A stretch of 64,000 nucleotides of DNA from Chloroflexota bacterium (GTDB taxonomy: Bacteria; Chloroflexota; UBA11872; UBA12225): NCBI GenBank assembly GCA_030447525.1, contig JAUJOR010000004.1:255499-319498 (forward strand), read 5' to 3'. The position numbers were made by a program, and so were the translations under genes. Below are positions 9,272 through 18,134 of this stretch, piece after piece. Every line of letters begins with the position of its first letter. Position 1 is the first letter of the stretch. The notes under the pieces were generated by a model. That model was not told where the DNA came from. It worked only from the letters and a program-made list of their open reading frames with translations, and did not search any database.

Positions 9272-9790
9272 GTGCCCCAGTCCCCGTCTGCCCGAGCCGC
9301 CCGAGCCACGCACGCCCACCTCTCCCGGTTCAGCGACGAAGACCTGGCCTACCACGAGGCCGGTCACGCCGTCGTCCACCACCTGAACGGTGGCGTCATC
9401 ACGCGCCTGAGCATCGACCGTGCCGACCCCCGCCGGGGCACGCAGCCGGCCCCCCGGCCGGCCCCGGCCAAGCGCGCCGATCCGCAGCAGGCGCTCCGCG
9501 ACCTGATCGCCCTCCTCGTCGGCGGCGAGGTCGCCGCCACGCTCCACGGCACGCCGGAGGAGCTCGTCACCGCCGGCGGGCGCGTCGACCACGACGCCGC
9601 CCTGCGCGCGGCCGCCGCAGCGGGCGTCGATCAGGTCGAGGCGTATGCCATGATCGACGCCGAATGGGACCGCGTGCGCGACCACCTGCGTGATCCGTCC
9701 GCCTGGCGCCTCGTCGAGTCGCTCGCCCAGTCCCTCCTGCAGCACAAGACTCTGAACGCCGAGCAGATCGAGGCGGTGCTGACGCGGTGA
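9272..9790 (+). CDS. Stand-alone M41 (FtsH-type) protease-like domain
   Basis: A 172-residue protein corresponding to the zinc protease domain of FtsH but with no AAA ATPase and no membrane segment. Features in order: LAYHEAGHAVVHHLNGG with HExxH at residues 28-32, LIALLVGGEVAATLHG (equivalent to the FtsH LLGGRAAEE helix), VDHDAALRAAAA (equivalent to the FtsH region carrying the third zinc ligand Asp) and LLQHKTLNAEQIEAVL at the C-terminus, the usual M41 ending. GTG 9272 follows AAAGGAG by seven bases. Its stop overlaps the next gene's start by four bases (GTGA), indicating translational coupling with a sigma factor that carries a paralogous domain. Substrate unknown. Confidence 0.82.
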   Translation: MPQSPSARAARATHAHLSRFSDEDLAYHEAGHAVVHHLNGGVITRLSIDRADPRRGTQPAPRPAPAKRADPQQALRDLIALLVGGEVAATLHGTPEELVTAGGRVDHDAALRAAAAAGVDQVEAYAMIDAEWDRVRDHLRDPSAWRLVESLAQSLLQHKTLNAEQIEAVLTR

Positions 9791-10818
9791 GCGCGCTGCC
9801 GGATGACGCCCTCCCACCGGACGCGGCGCTCGTGGTCGCCGCGCGCGCCGGTGACCGGGCCGCCCTCGGCGTGCTGCTCTCCCGCCACGCTCCCACCGTC
9901 TCGCGCCTGTGCCGCCGCCGCGCCGGCCCGGCGCTCGCCGATGACTGCGCCCAAGACGCGCTCGTCCTGGCGATGCTCCGGCTCCCCCAGCTGCGCGAGC
10001 CCGCCGCCTTCGCCGCCTGGCTGCGCGGCATCGCCGTCCACGTCTGCCGCCGCGCGCTCGCGCGCGCGTGCGTCGAGCCGTATGCGCTGCCGCCGCCGTT
10101 CGTCTTCGACCCGCCCGCCCCGGACGACTTCGAAGCCGCGCTCGCCCACGCGCTCTCCACTGGCGATCTGGCGCACGGCGTGCGCGCCGCGGTGCAGACG
10201 CTGCCCGGCGGGCAGCGCGACGCCGTGACGCTCGTGTACCTCGCCGGCCGCTCGTACGAAGCGGCCGCGGACGCCCTCGGCATCCCCGTCGGCGCCCTCA
10301 AGACCCGCCTCCACAAGGGGCGCGCGGCGCTGCGCCACCACCTCCGCCTCGCCGACGGGCCCCGGCCGCTCCGCCTCGACGACCGCACCCTCTCGCTCCA
10401 CGAGGCGGCCCACGCGGTTGTGCACTGGGCGGACGGCGGGCGCATCGCGCGCGTCGCCGTCACGCCGTGCGCCGGTGGTTGGCTCGGTATCTGTCAGCCG
10501 GCCGGCGATCCCGGCCGCGCCGGCCCGCCGCGCGACGCGCTCCGGATGCTCATGGCGGGCGAGGCCGCCGTCGCCCGCGCCTCGCCCCATCGCCCGCGCC
10601 CCGACTCGGGCGACCGCGCCAACGCGGCGCACCTCGCCCGCGCCGCCACCGGGGGCGACGAGATCGAGGCCGCCCTCTTCGTCGCCCGCGCGCTCCGAGA
10701 CGCCAGCGACCGCCTCGCCGATCCCGCCACCTGGACCCTCGTCACCCGCGTCGCCGGTGCCCTCATCGGCCGCCGCACCCTCGACGCCGACGAGTTCCGT
10801 TCGCTCGTCGCCCGCTGA
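9787..10818 (+). CDS. ECF sigma factor fused to an M41-like protease domain
   Basis: A 343-residue two-part protein. Residues about 10-90 form sigma region 2 (ADDCAQDALVLAMLRLPQL, then AFAAWLRGIAVHVCRR) and about 138-185 form sigma region 4 (LPGGQRDAVTLVYLAGRSYE, then a helix-turn-helix ending GALKTRLHKGRAALR). From residue 200 a second domain starts with SLHEAAHAVVHWADGG (HExxH at 205-209), followed by a MAGEAAVARA helix and a tail ending RRTLDADEFRSLVAR. This half parallels the upstream gene along its length. The position matching the third zinc ligand Asp there seems to be Ala or Asn here, so catalysis is uncertain. No anti-sigma gene is adjacent. Starts at GTG 9787 within the previous stop. 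Confidence 0.85.
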   Translation: MSALPDDALPPDAALVVAARAGDRAALGVLLSRHAPTVSRLCRRRAGPALADDCAQDALVLAMLRLPQLREPAAFAAWLRGIAVHVCRRALARACVEPYALPPPFVFDPPAPDDFEAALAHALSTGDLAHGVRAAVQTLPGGQRDAVTLVYLAGRSYEAAADALGIPVGALKTRLHKGRAALRHHLRLADGPRPLRLDDRTLSLHEAAHAVVHWADGGRIARVAVTPCAGGWLGICQPAGDPGRAGPPRDALRMLMAGEAAVARASPHRPRPDSGDRANAAHLARAATGGDEIEAALFVARALRDASDRLADPATWTLVTRVAGALIGRRTLDADEFRSLVAR

Positions 10819-10945
10819 GTGGCGCCGCCGGTCTCAACGGATCGGCAGTGCCATGTGCCTGCGATGTCCACGGAGGTGCCCGAGCGGCGATTGCGTCCGT
10901 GGTGGCGCTGCCTGCGGTCACGGCTTGCGGCGGCCTCCGCCAAGG

Positions 10946-11081
10946 AACCACGCATACAGGACCTCGCTCCCTGTCGGCCAGATGACCAAAGTCGTTCCGG
11001 TAATCGCGAGGGGTCTTCAGGCGGGTATCGGCAACAGCGGCCGGTGCGTGGGCTCCCCGACACCGGATGATAGGCGTGGGT
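10946..11081 (-). repeat. 136-bp dispersed repeat, full copy 2 (inverted)
   Basis: On the plus strand runs AACCACGCATACAGG ... TTCCGGTAATCGCGA ... GGGTATCGGC ... GATAGGCGTGGGT. Reverse-complemented, it has the same order and spacing of blocks as copy 1. It fills most of the gap between the sigma-protease gene and the LigT-like gene. Confidence 0.75.
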
Positions 11082-11126
11082 CGTGGGCTGCCTGAGTTGT
11101 GCGTCGCACTGGCGGCGGGCCGCGAC

Positions 11127-11687
11127 TTACCGGCCGCGGCTGCCGATCGGCGCCGTGCGGAGGGGCTCCCACCGGCGACCGCCGCGCCGCCCGACGAGGA
11201 CGGCTTCGGTCGCGGGGAAGGTGAAGCGGGGCGCTGCGCGCGCCACCAGTTCCTGCGCGCCGGCCAGTGCGGCCGCCGGGATCTGCTGCACGATCGTGAG
11301 GTGGGGGCGGAATGTGCCGGTGAGCTCCATGCCGTAGATGGTCTCGCACCGGTCCCGCAGCGCTGCCGCCAGCTGCCGGTGCAGCGCCATGAGGCCTTCG
11401 GACGGCTCCACCGTCAGCGCGATCCCGCCGCTCTCGGGCCCGGAGGAGACGTGGACCTCCCCGGCGGCGATGGCGAACGGGGCCGCGCCGGCGCAGACCC
11501 GGTCCACCTCCCGCGCGATCTCGTCCAGCTCCCGCGGCCGGACGAAGGTCCCCTTCAGCGTCACGTGCGCCGCCATGATCGGCCGCCCGCTGGGGGGCAG
11601 CTGTCGGCGCAGCGCCTCCACCGCCTCCCGCACCTCGGGCGGCGCGAACGCCACGATGCTGAACCGGTCGTAGTCCGCCGCGCGCAT
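11127..11687 (-). CDS. 2'-5' RNA ligase / LigT-type phosphoesterase
   Basis: A 186-residue protein of the 2H phosphoesterase family, which acts on 2',3'-cyclic phosphates or 2'-5' linkages in RNA or nucleotides. The two defining motifs are present: HVTLKG at about residues 41-46 and HLTIVQQ at about 130-136, each an H-x-T/S. Length fits the family. ATG 11687 is preferred (MRAADYDRFSIVAFAPPEV) since it starts just before the first beta strand. The gene is intact, transcribed toward the 136-bp repeat and flanked upstream by an IS3-type element. Confidence 0.82.
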   Translation of the reverse strand: MRAADYDRFSIVAFAPPEVREAVEALRRQLPPSGRPIMAAHVTLKGTFVRPRELDEIAREVDRVCAGAAPFAIAAGEVHVSSGPESGGIALTVEPSEGLMALHRQLAAALRDRCETIYGMELTGTFRPHLTIVQQIPAAALAGAQELVARAAPRFTFPATEAVLVGRRGGRRWEPLRTAPIGSRGR

Positions 11688-11795
11688 GACGCCAGGGTAC
11701 CAGCGGGTGCTCAACCGCGCCGCGGCGCGTCCCGCGCCAGGTTTTCTTTCACCCCGTCGTCGCCGTCTGACGACGCACTGGTGGTTGGGCGGGTT

Positions 11796-13112
11796 TGGAA
11801 TTGCCCCGTTTGGATGGACACGTTCTCGTTCGGCAGCATTCGACACGTTCGTTCCGCAACGTTACGCCACGGCCGCGGCCGGCGTGGGCTGATGGGCGCT
11901 TCGTAGGCGGCGGGGCTGAGATAGCCGAGCGTCGAGTGCCGGCGCTGGCGGTTGTAGAAGCCTTCGACGTAGTCGAAGATGGCACTGCGGGCCGCCGCTC
12001 GCGCGTGGGCCACGCCTGGCGGTCGACGAGCCTCGCCTTTGAGGGTGGCGAAGCAGCGCTCCGCCACGGCGTTATCCCAGCAGTTCGCCACTCGGCTCAT
12101 GGAGGGCACGAGCCCGGCCGCTTGCAGGCAGCGCCCGAAGGCGAGCGAGGTGTACTGGCAGCCGCGGTCCGAGTGGTGGATCAGCCCGGCCGCCGGCCGG
12201 CGGGTCGCCAGGGCCATGGTGAGCGCGTCGAGCACCAACTCGGTGCGCAGATGGTCGGCCATGGCCCACCCGACGACGCGCCGGCTGAAGGCATCGAGCA
12301 CCGTGGCCAGATAAAGCCACCCCTCTCCGGTCGGGATGGAGGTGATGTCCGCCAGCCACAGCTGGTCGGGCGCCAGCGGATTGAAGTGCCGCTGGACCAG
12401 GTTGGGAGCGGGCGAGGCCGCCGGATCGGCGATCGTCGTGCGGGGCCGGCGCCGACGCCGGTGACAGCCGGCCAGGCTGGCCTGGCGCATCAGCCGCGCC
12501 ACCCGCTTGCGCCCACAGCGCCCCCCGCGCCCGCAGGTCGGCATGGAGGCGGGGACTACCATAGGTGCCCCGGCTCGCGTGGTGGAGCCTGGTAAATCAG
12601 GCGCGTCAGCTCGGCATCGATCTGGGCGCGCGCCGAGGGTGGGCGGTCCCGCCAGGCGTAGAAGCCGGCCCGGGACACGCCCAGGACGCGGCACGAGAGC
12701 GCCACCGGGTGGTCGGCCACCACCGCAGCGATGAACCGGAAGCAGTTCACCGGGTCGCGCTCTCCGCGCGAAAAAGCCGCCGCCTTGCGCAAGATCTCCC
12801 GCTCCTCCTTTAAGATGCGGTTCTCGCGCGCAGCCGGGCTAGCTCGGTGCGCTCCTCCGTCGTCAACCCATCGCGCCGCCCTCCATCTATAGCCATCTGT
12901 TTGACCCAACCGCGCAGCGTCTCGTGGTGCACCCCCAGGTCCTTGGCTACCTGGCTCAGCGACCGCCCGTTGGCGTGCACCAGCTGCACGGCCTCGGCAC
13001 GGAATGCTGGCGGGTACGGCGCTCTCGTTCTTGCTCCCATCAGTCTGGACCCCCTTCTTCGGGGCCGCTTACTCCCTAGTGTGAGGGTGTCCACCAACGC
13101 GGGGCAATACCA
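11796..13112 (-). mobile_element. IS3-family insertion sequence, copy 1
   Basis: A 1,317-bp element with inverted ends TGGAATTGCCCCGTTTGG (left) and TGGTATTGCCCCGCGTTGG (right, reverse strand), flanked by a 4-bp direct repeat GGTT (11792-11795 and 13113-13116). It carries orfA and orfB of an IS3-type transposase on the minus strand. Two more copies of the same element occur at 16810 and 29482, so it has been active in this genome. Confidence 0.88.
11898..13040 (-). pseudogene. IS3-family transposase orfA/orfB, copy 1, frameshifted
   Basis: orfA starts at about 13040 (MGARTRAPYPPAFRAEAVQL) with a helix-turn-helix SLSQVAKDLGVHHETLRGWV and a leucine-zipper-like RLRREN segment, but changes frame near 12830. 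orfB has the DDE core: LADITSIPTGEGWLYLATVL, HHSDRGCQYTSLAF and NCWDNAVAERCFATLK, ending RHSTLGYLSPAAYEA. A further frame break lies near 12550. This copy alone cannot make full-length OrfB unless frameshifting bridges both breaks. Confidence 0.8.
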
Positions 13113-13171
13113 GGTTATCGGAACGCACTCGACGCATCGGCACCCGCCGCTAAGGGATGATAGGCGTGGTT
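13113..13171 (-). repeat. 136-bp dispersed repeat, half copy cut by IS3 copy 1
   Basis: The 59 bp from GGTTATCGGAACGCAC to GATAGGCGTGGTT match the outer half of copy 2 in content and exact length (11023-11081). The element at 11796-13112 abuts the inner edge with its GGTT target repeat. A degenerate AACCGCGC at 11713, 83 bp left of the element, may be the other end; that half is too diverged to confirm. Confidence 0.6.
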
Positions 13172-13236
13172 CCTGACAGAAGAGGCGGGCGGCAGATCGG
13201 CACACGCGGTCCTGGTGCGTATGCTGAGGGACCGCA

Positions 13237-14226
13237 GTGGGGACGGAGAGCACCGCAGAACCGCTTGCGTCGGTGGTGCGCGGCGTCAACGCGGCGCACG
13301 GGACGTCGTACGCGCTCGTCGGGCGGTTCCGCACGGGCGAGCAGGGCGCGTACCGGCTCCGTGACGCCGCGGGGCGGGAGTGGGTCCTGAAGTGGAGCCC
13401 CGGAAACCGCGACGTGGCGGGCCTCGCCGCCACCGCGCAGCTGCTCGACCGCCTCCGCGGCGCCGGCCACCGCGCCCCGCGGTTCGCCGCCTGGGGCGCC
13501 CTCCAACGTGATCCCGTGGGGCGCTACGTGGTGCAGGAGGCACTCCCCGGTGCGCCGCCCGCTCGGATCGACCAGGGGCTGGTGGCGCAGATCCTGGCGC
13601 TCACCGAGCTCCAGTCGGGCGTGGCGGCCGGGATCCCCTTCGCGGTGCCGGCGGCCACAGCGCACGCCCCGCGCGCGCTGTGGCCGGCGCTGCCCGTGCG
13701 GGACGTGCTCGACGGCGGCGACGGGTACTGCCTGCTCGAGTCGATGCGGGCCCACTCGCCGCGCACGGCCGCACTGCTGGAGGCACTGCGCGAGTTCGTG
13801 GCGGCCCACGCCTCCGGTGTGGCCCAGCGGGCGGCCACGGATGATGCGGTGCACTTCGACCTCAACCCGGCGAACGTGCTGGCGGAGCAGGGGCGGGTCA
13901 CGGGTGTGGTGGACTGGGACGGTGCATGCGCGGGGGACCGGGCGTTTGACCTGTGCACGCTGCTGTTCTACTGCTACGACCCCGCCACCGGCGCCGACGC
14001 CTCGGTGCGGGCGACGCTCTGGGACCGAGCGTGCGCGCTCTCCGGTCCTGCCGCCGTGGGCGTCTACCTGGCGCACATGGCGCACCGGCAGGTGGAGTGG
14101 ATGGTCAGGCACCACCCACACGCGGTGGACGCCTGGCTGAACACCGCAAGAGCGGCGCTCGCCGATGTGGCGCAGCGCACCGCCTGGCCAGAGCACCGCC
14201 TCCTGGCGTGGACGACCGCTGTGTAG
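13237..14226 (+). CDS. Aminoglycoside phosphotransferase-family protein
   Basis: A 329-residue kinase-like protein of the APH/choline kinase family. Near the N-terminus WVLKWSPG holds the ATP-binding Lys, at about residue 214 VHFDLNPANVL is the catalytic-loop HxDxxxxN motif, and GVVDWDGACAGDRAFDLCTL carries the metal-binding Asp. Members phosphorylate aminoglycosides, macrolides, homoserine or other small hydroxyl compounds; resistance is one possibility but not shown. GTG 13237 follows a GAGGG tract. Standing between a repeat fragment and a phosphatase gene, it seems monocistronic. Confidence 0.85.
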   Translation: MGTESTAEPLASVVRGVNAAHGTSYALVGRFRTGEQGAYRLRDAAGREWVLKWSPGNRDVAGLAATAQLLDRLRGAGHRAPRFAAWGALQRDPVGRYVVQEALPGAPPARIDQGLVAQILALTELQSGVAAGIPFAVPAATAHAPRALWPALPVRDVLDGGDGYCLLESMRAHSPRTAALLEALREFVAAHASGVAQRAATDDAVHFDLNPANVLAEQGRVTGVVDWDGACAGDRAFDLCTLLFYCYDPATGADASVRATLWDRACALSGPAAVGVYLAHMAHRQVEWMVRHHPHAVDAWLNTARAALADVAQRTAWPEHRLLAWTTAV

Positions 14227-14785
14227 ACGAAGGCGGGCCATCTCTCGCCCGAGCCACGGACCCACGGAACGGACCATCGGAGCCACCCGCGCCGGAAGGG
14301 TGCCGGCACCGAGCGGCCTCAATGACTCAGGTCCTTGTGAGGTCAACCGCCGGGCTACGACCGGCGGCGCAGTGGCAGGGCAGCTCGCGGTAGGGCCGCG
14401 TCTGCCTACTGACGGCATGGCTCGCGCGGCAGGCAGACTGTCGATGCGGTGTTGGACGCACTTCTCCGGTACGTGAGAGAGTGCTGCAGATGCGGTCCTC
14501 AGCCCGGGTAATGACGTGCCGGCTCTGCTGATGTACCAGTGTGGCTCGGGGCCCGCTCACGTCTCACGGGCTGCGCCGGCGGGCGTTCGCCGAGGCGCTC
14601 CTGGGTGCCGGAGACCCTGCCCTGCCGCGGGCCAGCACTCCTCCAGGCGCCGCCGTACGCCGTGGTCGAACGGCGCAGCCCGGGGCGGACTTCCTGTTCC
14701 CGATTCTCAGTCTACGCCGATCTCCGTGACGAATCAATACCACCTCCGGCTTGGCCGGAAGCCGGGCGAGACGTAGGCTGGAGGC
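14227..14785. other. Intergenic region, no gene recognised
   Basis: About 560 bp without a supported gene. A plus-strand frame near 14545-14730 (GLRRRAFAEALLGAGDPALP) reads slightly protein-like but matches nothing I know and lacks a start. No repeat copy or inverted repeat was noticed. Confidence 0.3.
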
Positions 14786-15568
14786 GTGGCGCAACCGTTC
14801 GGCCGCGTGCTGCCCTGGCAAGGGTGCTTCAACGTCCGCGACGTGGGTGGGTACCGGACCGACTCGGGTGGTCGCACGCGCTGGCGCAGTCTGGTGCGCG
14901 CGGACAACCTGCGCCGCCTCACGCCAGCCGGGCGCGCGGCGCTCGTGGCGTACGGCGTGCGGACCGTGATCGATCTGCGCGCGCCCTTCGAGCTGCGGAT
15001 CGACCCGAGCCCGTTCGCCACCGGCCTCGCCCCTCCCGGCGCGCCCGCGTATCTGCACGTGCCCGTACTCGACCGCGAGGGCCGGGACCGGGATGTCGCC
15101 GCTGCCGTGGACGCCGCGCCGAGCGTGGAAGCGATGTACGGACTGCTGCTGGAGCACTGCCGCGGGCAGCTCGGCGCGGTCGTCCGTGCGATCGCCTCAG
15201 CGCCGGATGGCGGCGTGCTGGTGTACTGCCACGCGGGGAAGGACCGGACGGGCCTGGTGGTGGCGTTGGTGCTGGCGGCCGCCGGTGTCGGGCGCCGCAC
15301 CATTGTGCGCGACTACGCCTTGAGCGATGGCTGCCTCCGGCCGCTGTACGAGGCGCAGCTCAGGGAGGTGCAGGACGCCGCGAAGCGGGCAACATTGGAG
15401 CGGCAGCTCTACTCGCCGCTCAACGCGGCGCACCCGCGGACCATGCGCGCCACGCTGGCCCACCTCGAGGAGCGGTATGGCGGCGCTTCCGGGTCTCTGC
15501 GCTGGGCGGGGGTGGAGCACGGGGAACTGGAGCGGTTGCGTGCCCGGATGGGGTGCCGGGGCAGGTGA
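14786..15568 (+). CDS. Tyrosine/dual-specificity phosphatase
   Basis: A 260-residue protein of the bacterial tyrosine phosphatase family related to Mycobacterium PtpB and yeast Siw14. The N-terminal segment FNVRDVGGYRT is the usual family hallmark, and the P-loop VLVYCHAGKDRTGLVVALVL holds the nucleophilic Cys and Arg of CxxGKDRTG (about residues 149-157). Substrates could be phosphotyrosine proteins or phosphoinositides. GTG 14786 follows GGCTGGAGG, a strong ribosome binding site. Downstream, 163 bp away, is a P-loop kinase-like gene on the same strand. Confidence 0.88.
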   Translation: MAQPFGRVLPWQGCFNVRDVGGYRTDSGGRTRWRSLVRADNLRRLTPAGRAALVAYGVRTVIDLRAPFELRIDPSPFATGLAPPGAPAYLHVPVLDREGRDRDVAAAVDAAPSVEAMYGLLLEHCRGQLGAVVRAIASAPDGGVLVYCHAGKDRTGLVVALVLAAAGVGRRTIVRDYALSDGCLRPLYEAQLREVQDAAKRATLERQLYSPLNAAHPRTMRATLAHLEERYGGASGSLRWAGVEHGELERLRARMGCRGR

Positions 15569-15731
15569 CGACCACAGGTGAGACGCCGCGGAGCCTGCCT
15601 CCCACGGTTGACGACTCGCAGCGCGCACGGCCGGTGGGAGCCCTGCCCGATGGCCTGGGGGCCCGGCTTGCGCGGTGGCGGTGCACGAGCAGCCGGGAGC
15701 CGCGACCGGCGCGGCCGGGAGGTCCCGTGTG

Positions 15732-16421
15732 ATGACGGCGGTGGGCGCCGATAGGCTCGGGGCAGCGCTGACGCACGTGCTGTGGATTGGCGGGGCGACC
15801 GACTCGGGGAAGACGTCGGTGGCGCGGGCGCTGGCCGGGAAGTACGGGCTGCAGGAGTACCACTATGACGCGTACGACCGCGAGGAACCGCCCGGCCACT
15901 GGGCACGCGCCGACGCCGCGCGCCATCCACACATGCGCGCGACCCCGACGCGGGACCGCGACTGGATGTGGGTGCGCACGACCCCCGAAGAACTGGTGGA
16001 ACGGTGGCTCCTCACGACGCCCGAGCGTTTCCAGCTCACGCTGGAGGATCTCTTGGCGCTGCCCCCGGCCCCACCCATCCTGGCAGAGGGGTACGGGTTC
16101 ACGCCCGACCTGGTGTCGCCGCTGCTCTCCTCTACGAGGCAGGCCGTGTGGCTGGTCTCGACGGAGGAATTCAAGCGGGCGACATACGAGCGCCGGGGCA
16201 AGGGGGCCTTTGCCGACACGAGCGACCCGAAGCTCGCACGCCGTAACCACATCGGGCGCGACCTGCTCATTGCGGAGCACATCACGCGCAGCGCCAAGGC
16301 GCTCGGCCTGCCGGTGGTGACCATCGACGGCACGCGGCCGCTTGGCGAGGTCGTCTCCACCGTGGAGGCGCACTTCGCGCCGTTCCTCCAGGGCGGAGGC
16401 GCCGCAACGAGCAAGGACTGA
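15732..16421 (+). CDS. P-loop kinase-like protein (AAA/NK superfamily)
   Basis: A 229-residue protein with an N-terminal Walker A loop, VLWIGGATDSGKTSVARALA (about residues 15-34), followed by YHYDAYDRE, resembling the substrate-binding region of small-molecule or nucleoside kinases. RRGKGAF at about 155-161 could be part of a lid. No clear specific subfamily. ATG 15732 is chosen because translation would begin just before the P-loop strand, although the frame is open further upstream. Intact and in line with the phosphatase gene; a shared transcript is possible. Confidence 0.75.
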   Translation: MTAVGADRLGAALTHVLWIGGATDSGKTSVARALAGKYGLQEYHYDAYDREEPPGHWARADAARHPHMRATPTRDRDWMWVRTTPEELVERWLLTTPERFQLTLEDLLALPPAPPILAEGYGFTPDLVSPLLSSTRQAVWLVSTEEFKRATYERRGKGAFADTSDPKLARRNHIGRDLLIAEHITRSAKALGLPVVTIDGTRPLGEVVSTVEAHFAPFLQGGGAATSKD

Positions 16422-16809
16422 CACTCACGAGCGGGCGGTATCCACGCATCTCGGAATCGCGTCCGCCGGGGTCGCGTCGCCAAGAAGCTGGATATGCCGC
16501 GCCCAACATGGGAGACTTCAGAAGGAATCGGTAGGGGCGACCCACGCGGGCCCGGCCGGCAGCAGCGCGTCGAGCACGCCGCGCGCCCGCTGGGGGATGC
16601 GGTTGCCGCGCTGGGCCGCGATCCACCACAGCGGCCGGAATCCGAAGAGCAGCTGCGTGAGCGCGCCCGGCTGGAGTCGCACGGCCAGCTCCGCGCCACC
16701 TCCCGTCGGTGCCCCAGGTCCCGCGGGGGCGCCCGTACCGTCGCGGACACCGCCGCCCGGACCCGGCAGCAGGCGCACCTCGTCCGGCGCGAGCGCGAGC
16801 AGGCACGTG

Positions 16810-18134
16810 TGGTATTGCCCCGCCTTGGTGGACACCCTCACACTAGGAGGCAAGCGGCCCCGAAAGAAGGGAGTCCGGACCAATGGGAGCGCGAACGAGA
16901 CCGCCGTATCCGCCGGCGTTCCGTGCTGAGGCCGTGCAGGCCTGGTGCACGCCAACGGGCGGTCGCTGAGCCAGGTGGCCAGCGACCTGGGGGTGCACCA
17001 CGAGACGCTGCGTGGCTGGGTCAAGCAGGACGCTATAGACGCTATAGATGGAGGCCGGCGTGACGGGCTGAAGACGGAGGAGCGCACCGAGCTCGCCCGG
17101 CTGCGGCGCGAGAACCGCATCTTAAAGGAGGAGCGGGAGATCCTGCGCAAGGCAGCTGCTTTTTTCGCGGCGGAGAGCGCGACCCGGTGAGCTGCTTCCG
17201 GTTCATCGCCGCGGTGGCGGCCGACCACCCGGTGGCGCTCTCGTGTCGCGTGCTGGGCGTGTCCCGGGCGGGCTTCTATGCCTGGCGGGATCGGCGCCCT
17301 CGGCGCGGGCCCAGGTCGATGCCGAGCTGACCGGCTTGATTCACCGGCTCCACGACGCGAGCCGGGGCACCTATGGCAGTCCCCGCCTCCACGCCGACCT
17401 GCGGGCCGCGGGGCGCGCTGTGGGCGCAAGCGGGTGGCGCGCTGATGCGCCAGGCCGGGCTGGCCGGCTGCCACCGGCGCCGGCGCCAGCCTCGCACGAC
17501 CATCGCCGATCCGGCTACGCCGGCCCCAAACCTGGTGCAGCGGGTCTTCAACCCGCTGGCGCCCGACCAGCTGTGGCTCGCGGACATCACCTCCATCCCG
17601 ACCGGAGAGGGGTGGCTCTACCTGGCCACGGTGCTCGATGCCTTCAGCCGCGCGCGTCGTCGGCTGGGCCATGGCCGACCACCTCCGACCGAGCCTGGTG
17701 CTCGACGCGCTCACCATGGCCCTGGGCACCCGCCGGCCGGCGGCCGGGCTGATCCACCACCGGACCGCGGCCGCCAGTACCCCTCCCTCGCCTTCGGCCG
17801 GCGCCTGCAGGCGGCCGGGCTCGTGCCCTCCATGAGCCGGGTGGCGAACTGCTGGGACAACGCCGTGGCCGAGCGCTGCTTCGCCACCCTCAAAGGCGAG
17901 CCTCGTCGACCGCCAGGCGTGGCCCACGCGAGCGGCGCCGCCGCGCCATCTTCGACTATATCGAAGGCTTCTACAACCGCCGGCGCCGCCACTCCACCCT
18001 CGGCTATCGCAGCCCCGCCGCCTACGAAGCCGCCCCATCAAGCCACCCCGACCATGGCCGTGGCGTAACGTTGAAAAACGACCTCGTCGAACGATGCCGA
18101 ACGAGAACGTGTCCACCCTACCGGGGCAATATCA
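16810..18134 (+). mobile_element. IS3-family insertion sequence, copy 2
   Basis: A 1,325-bp element, ends TGGTATTGCCCCGCCTTGG and, from the right, TGATATTGCCCCGGTAGGG. Flanked by CGTG direct repeats (16806-16809, 18135-18138). Sequence closely parallels copies 1 and 3 but with many more differences and breaks. It lies inside the GNAT gene, in the opposite orientation. Confidence 0.88.
16882..18068 (+). pseudogene. IS3-family transposase orfA/orfB, copy 2, frameshifted
   Basis: orfA begins MGARTRPPYPPAFRAEAVQ at about 16882, shifts frame near 16940, then continues SLSQVASDLGVHHETLRGWV and ends at 17190. orfB has LADITSIPTGEGWLYLATVL, a degraded second Asp region (HHRTAAASTPPS frame change) and RVANCWDNAVAERCFATLKG. 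A duplicated GACGCTATA makes WVKQDAIDAIDGG where the other copies have WVKQMAIDGG. Several frame breaks mean no active enzyme from this copy. Confidence 0.8.

Noticed and set aside
10068..10985. Arg/Pro-rich plus-strand frame overlapping the sigma-protease gene
   Set aside because: Shadow frame in very GC-rich DNA with no start signal; composition is typical of an out-of-frame reading.
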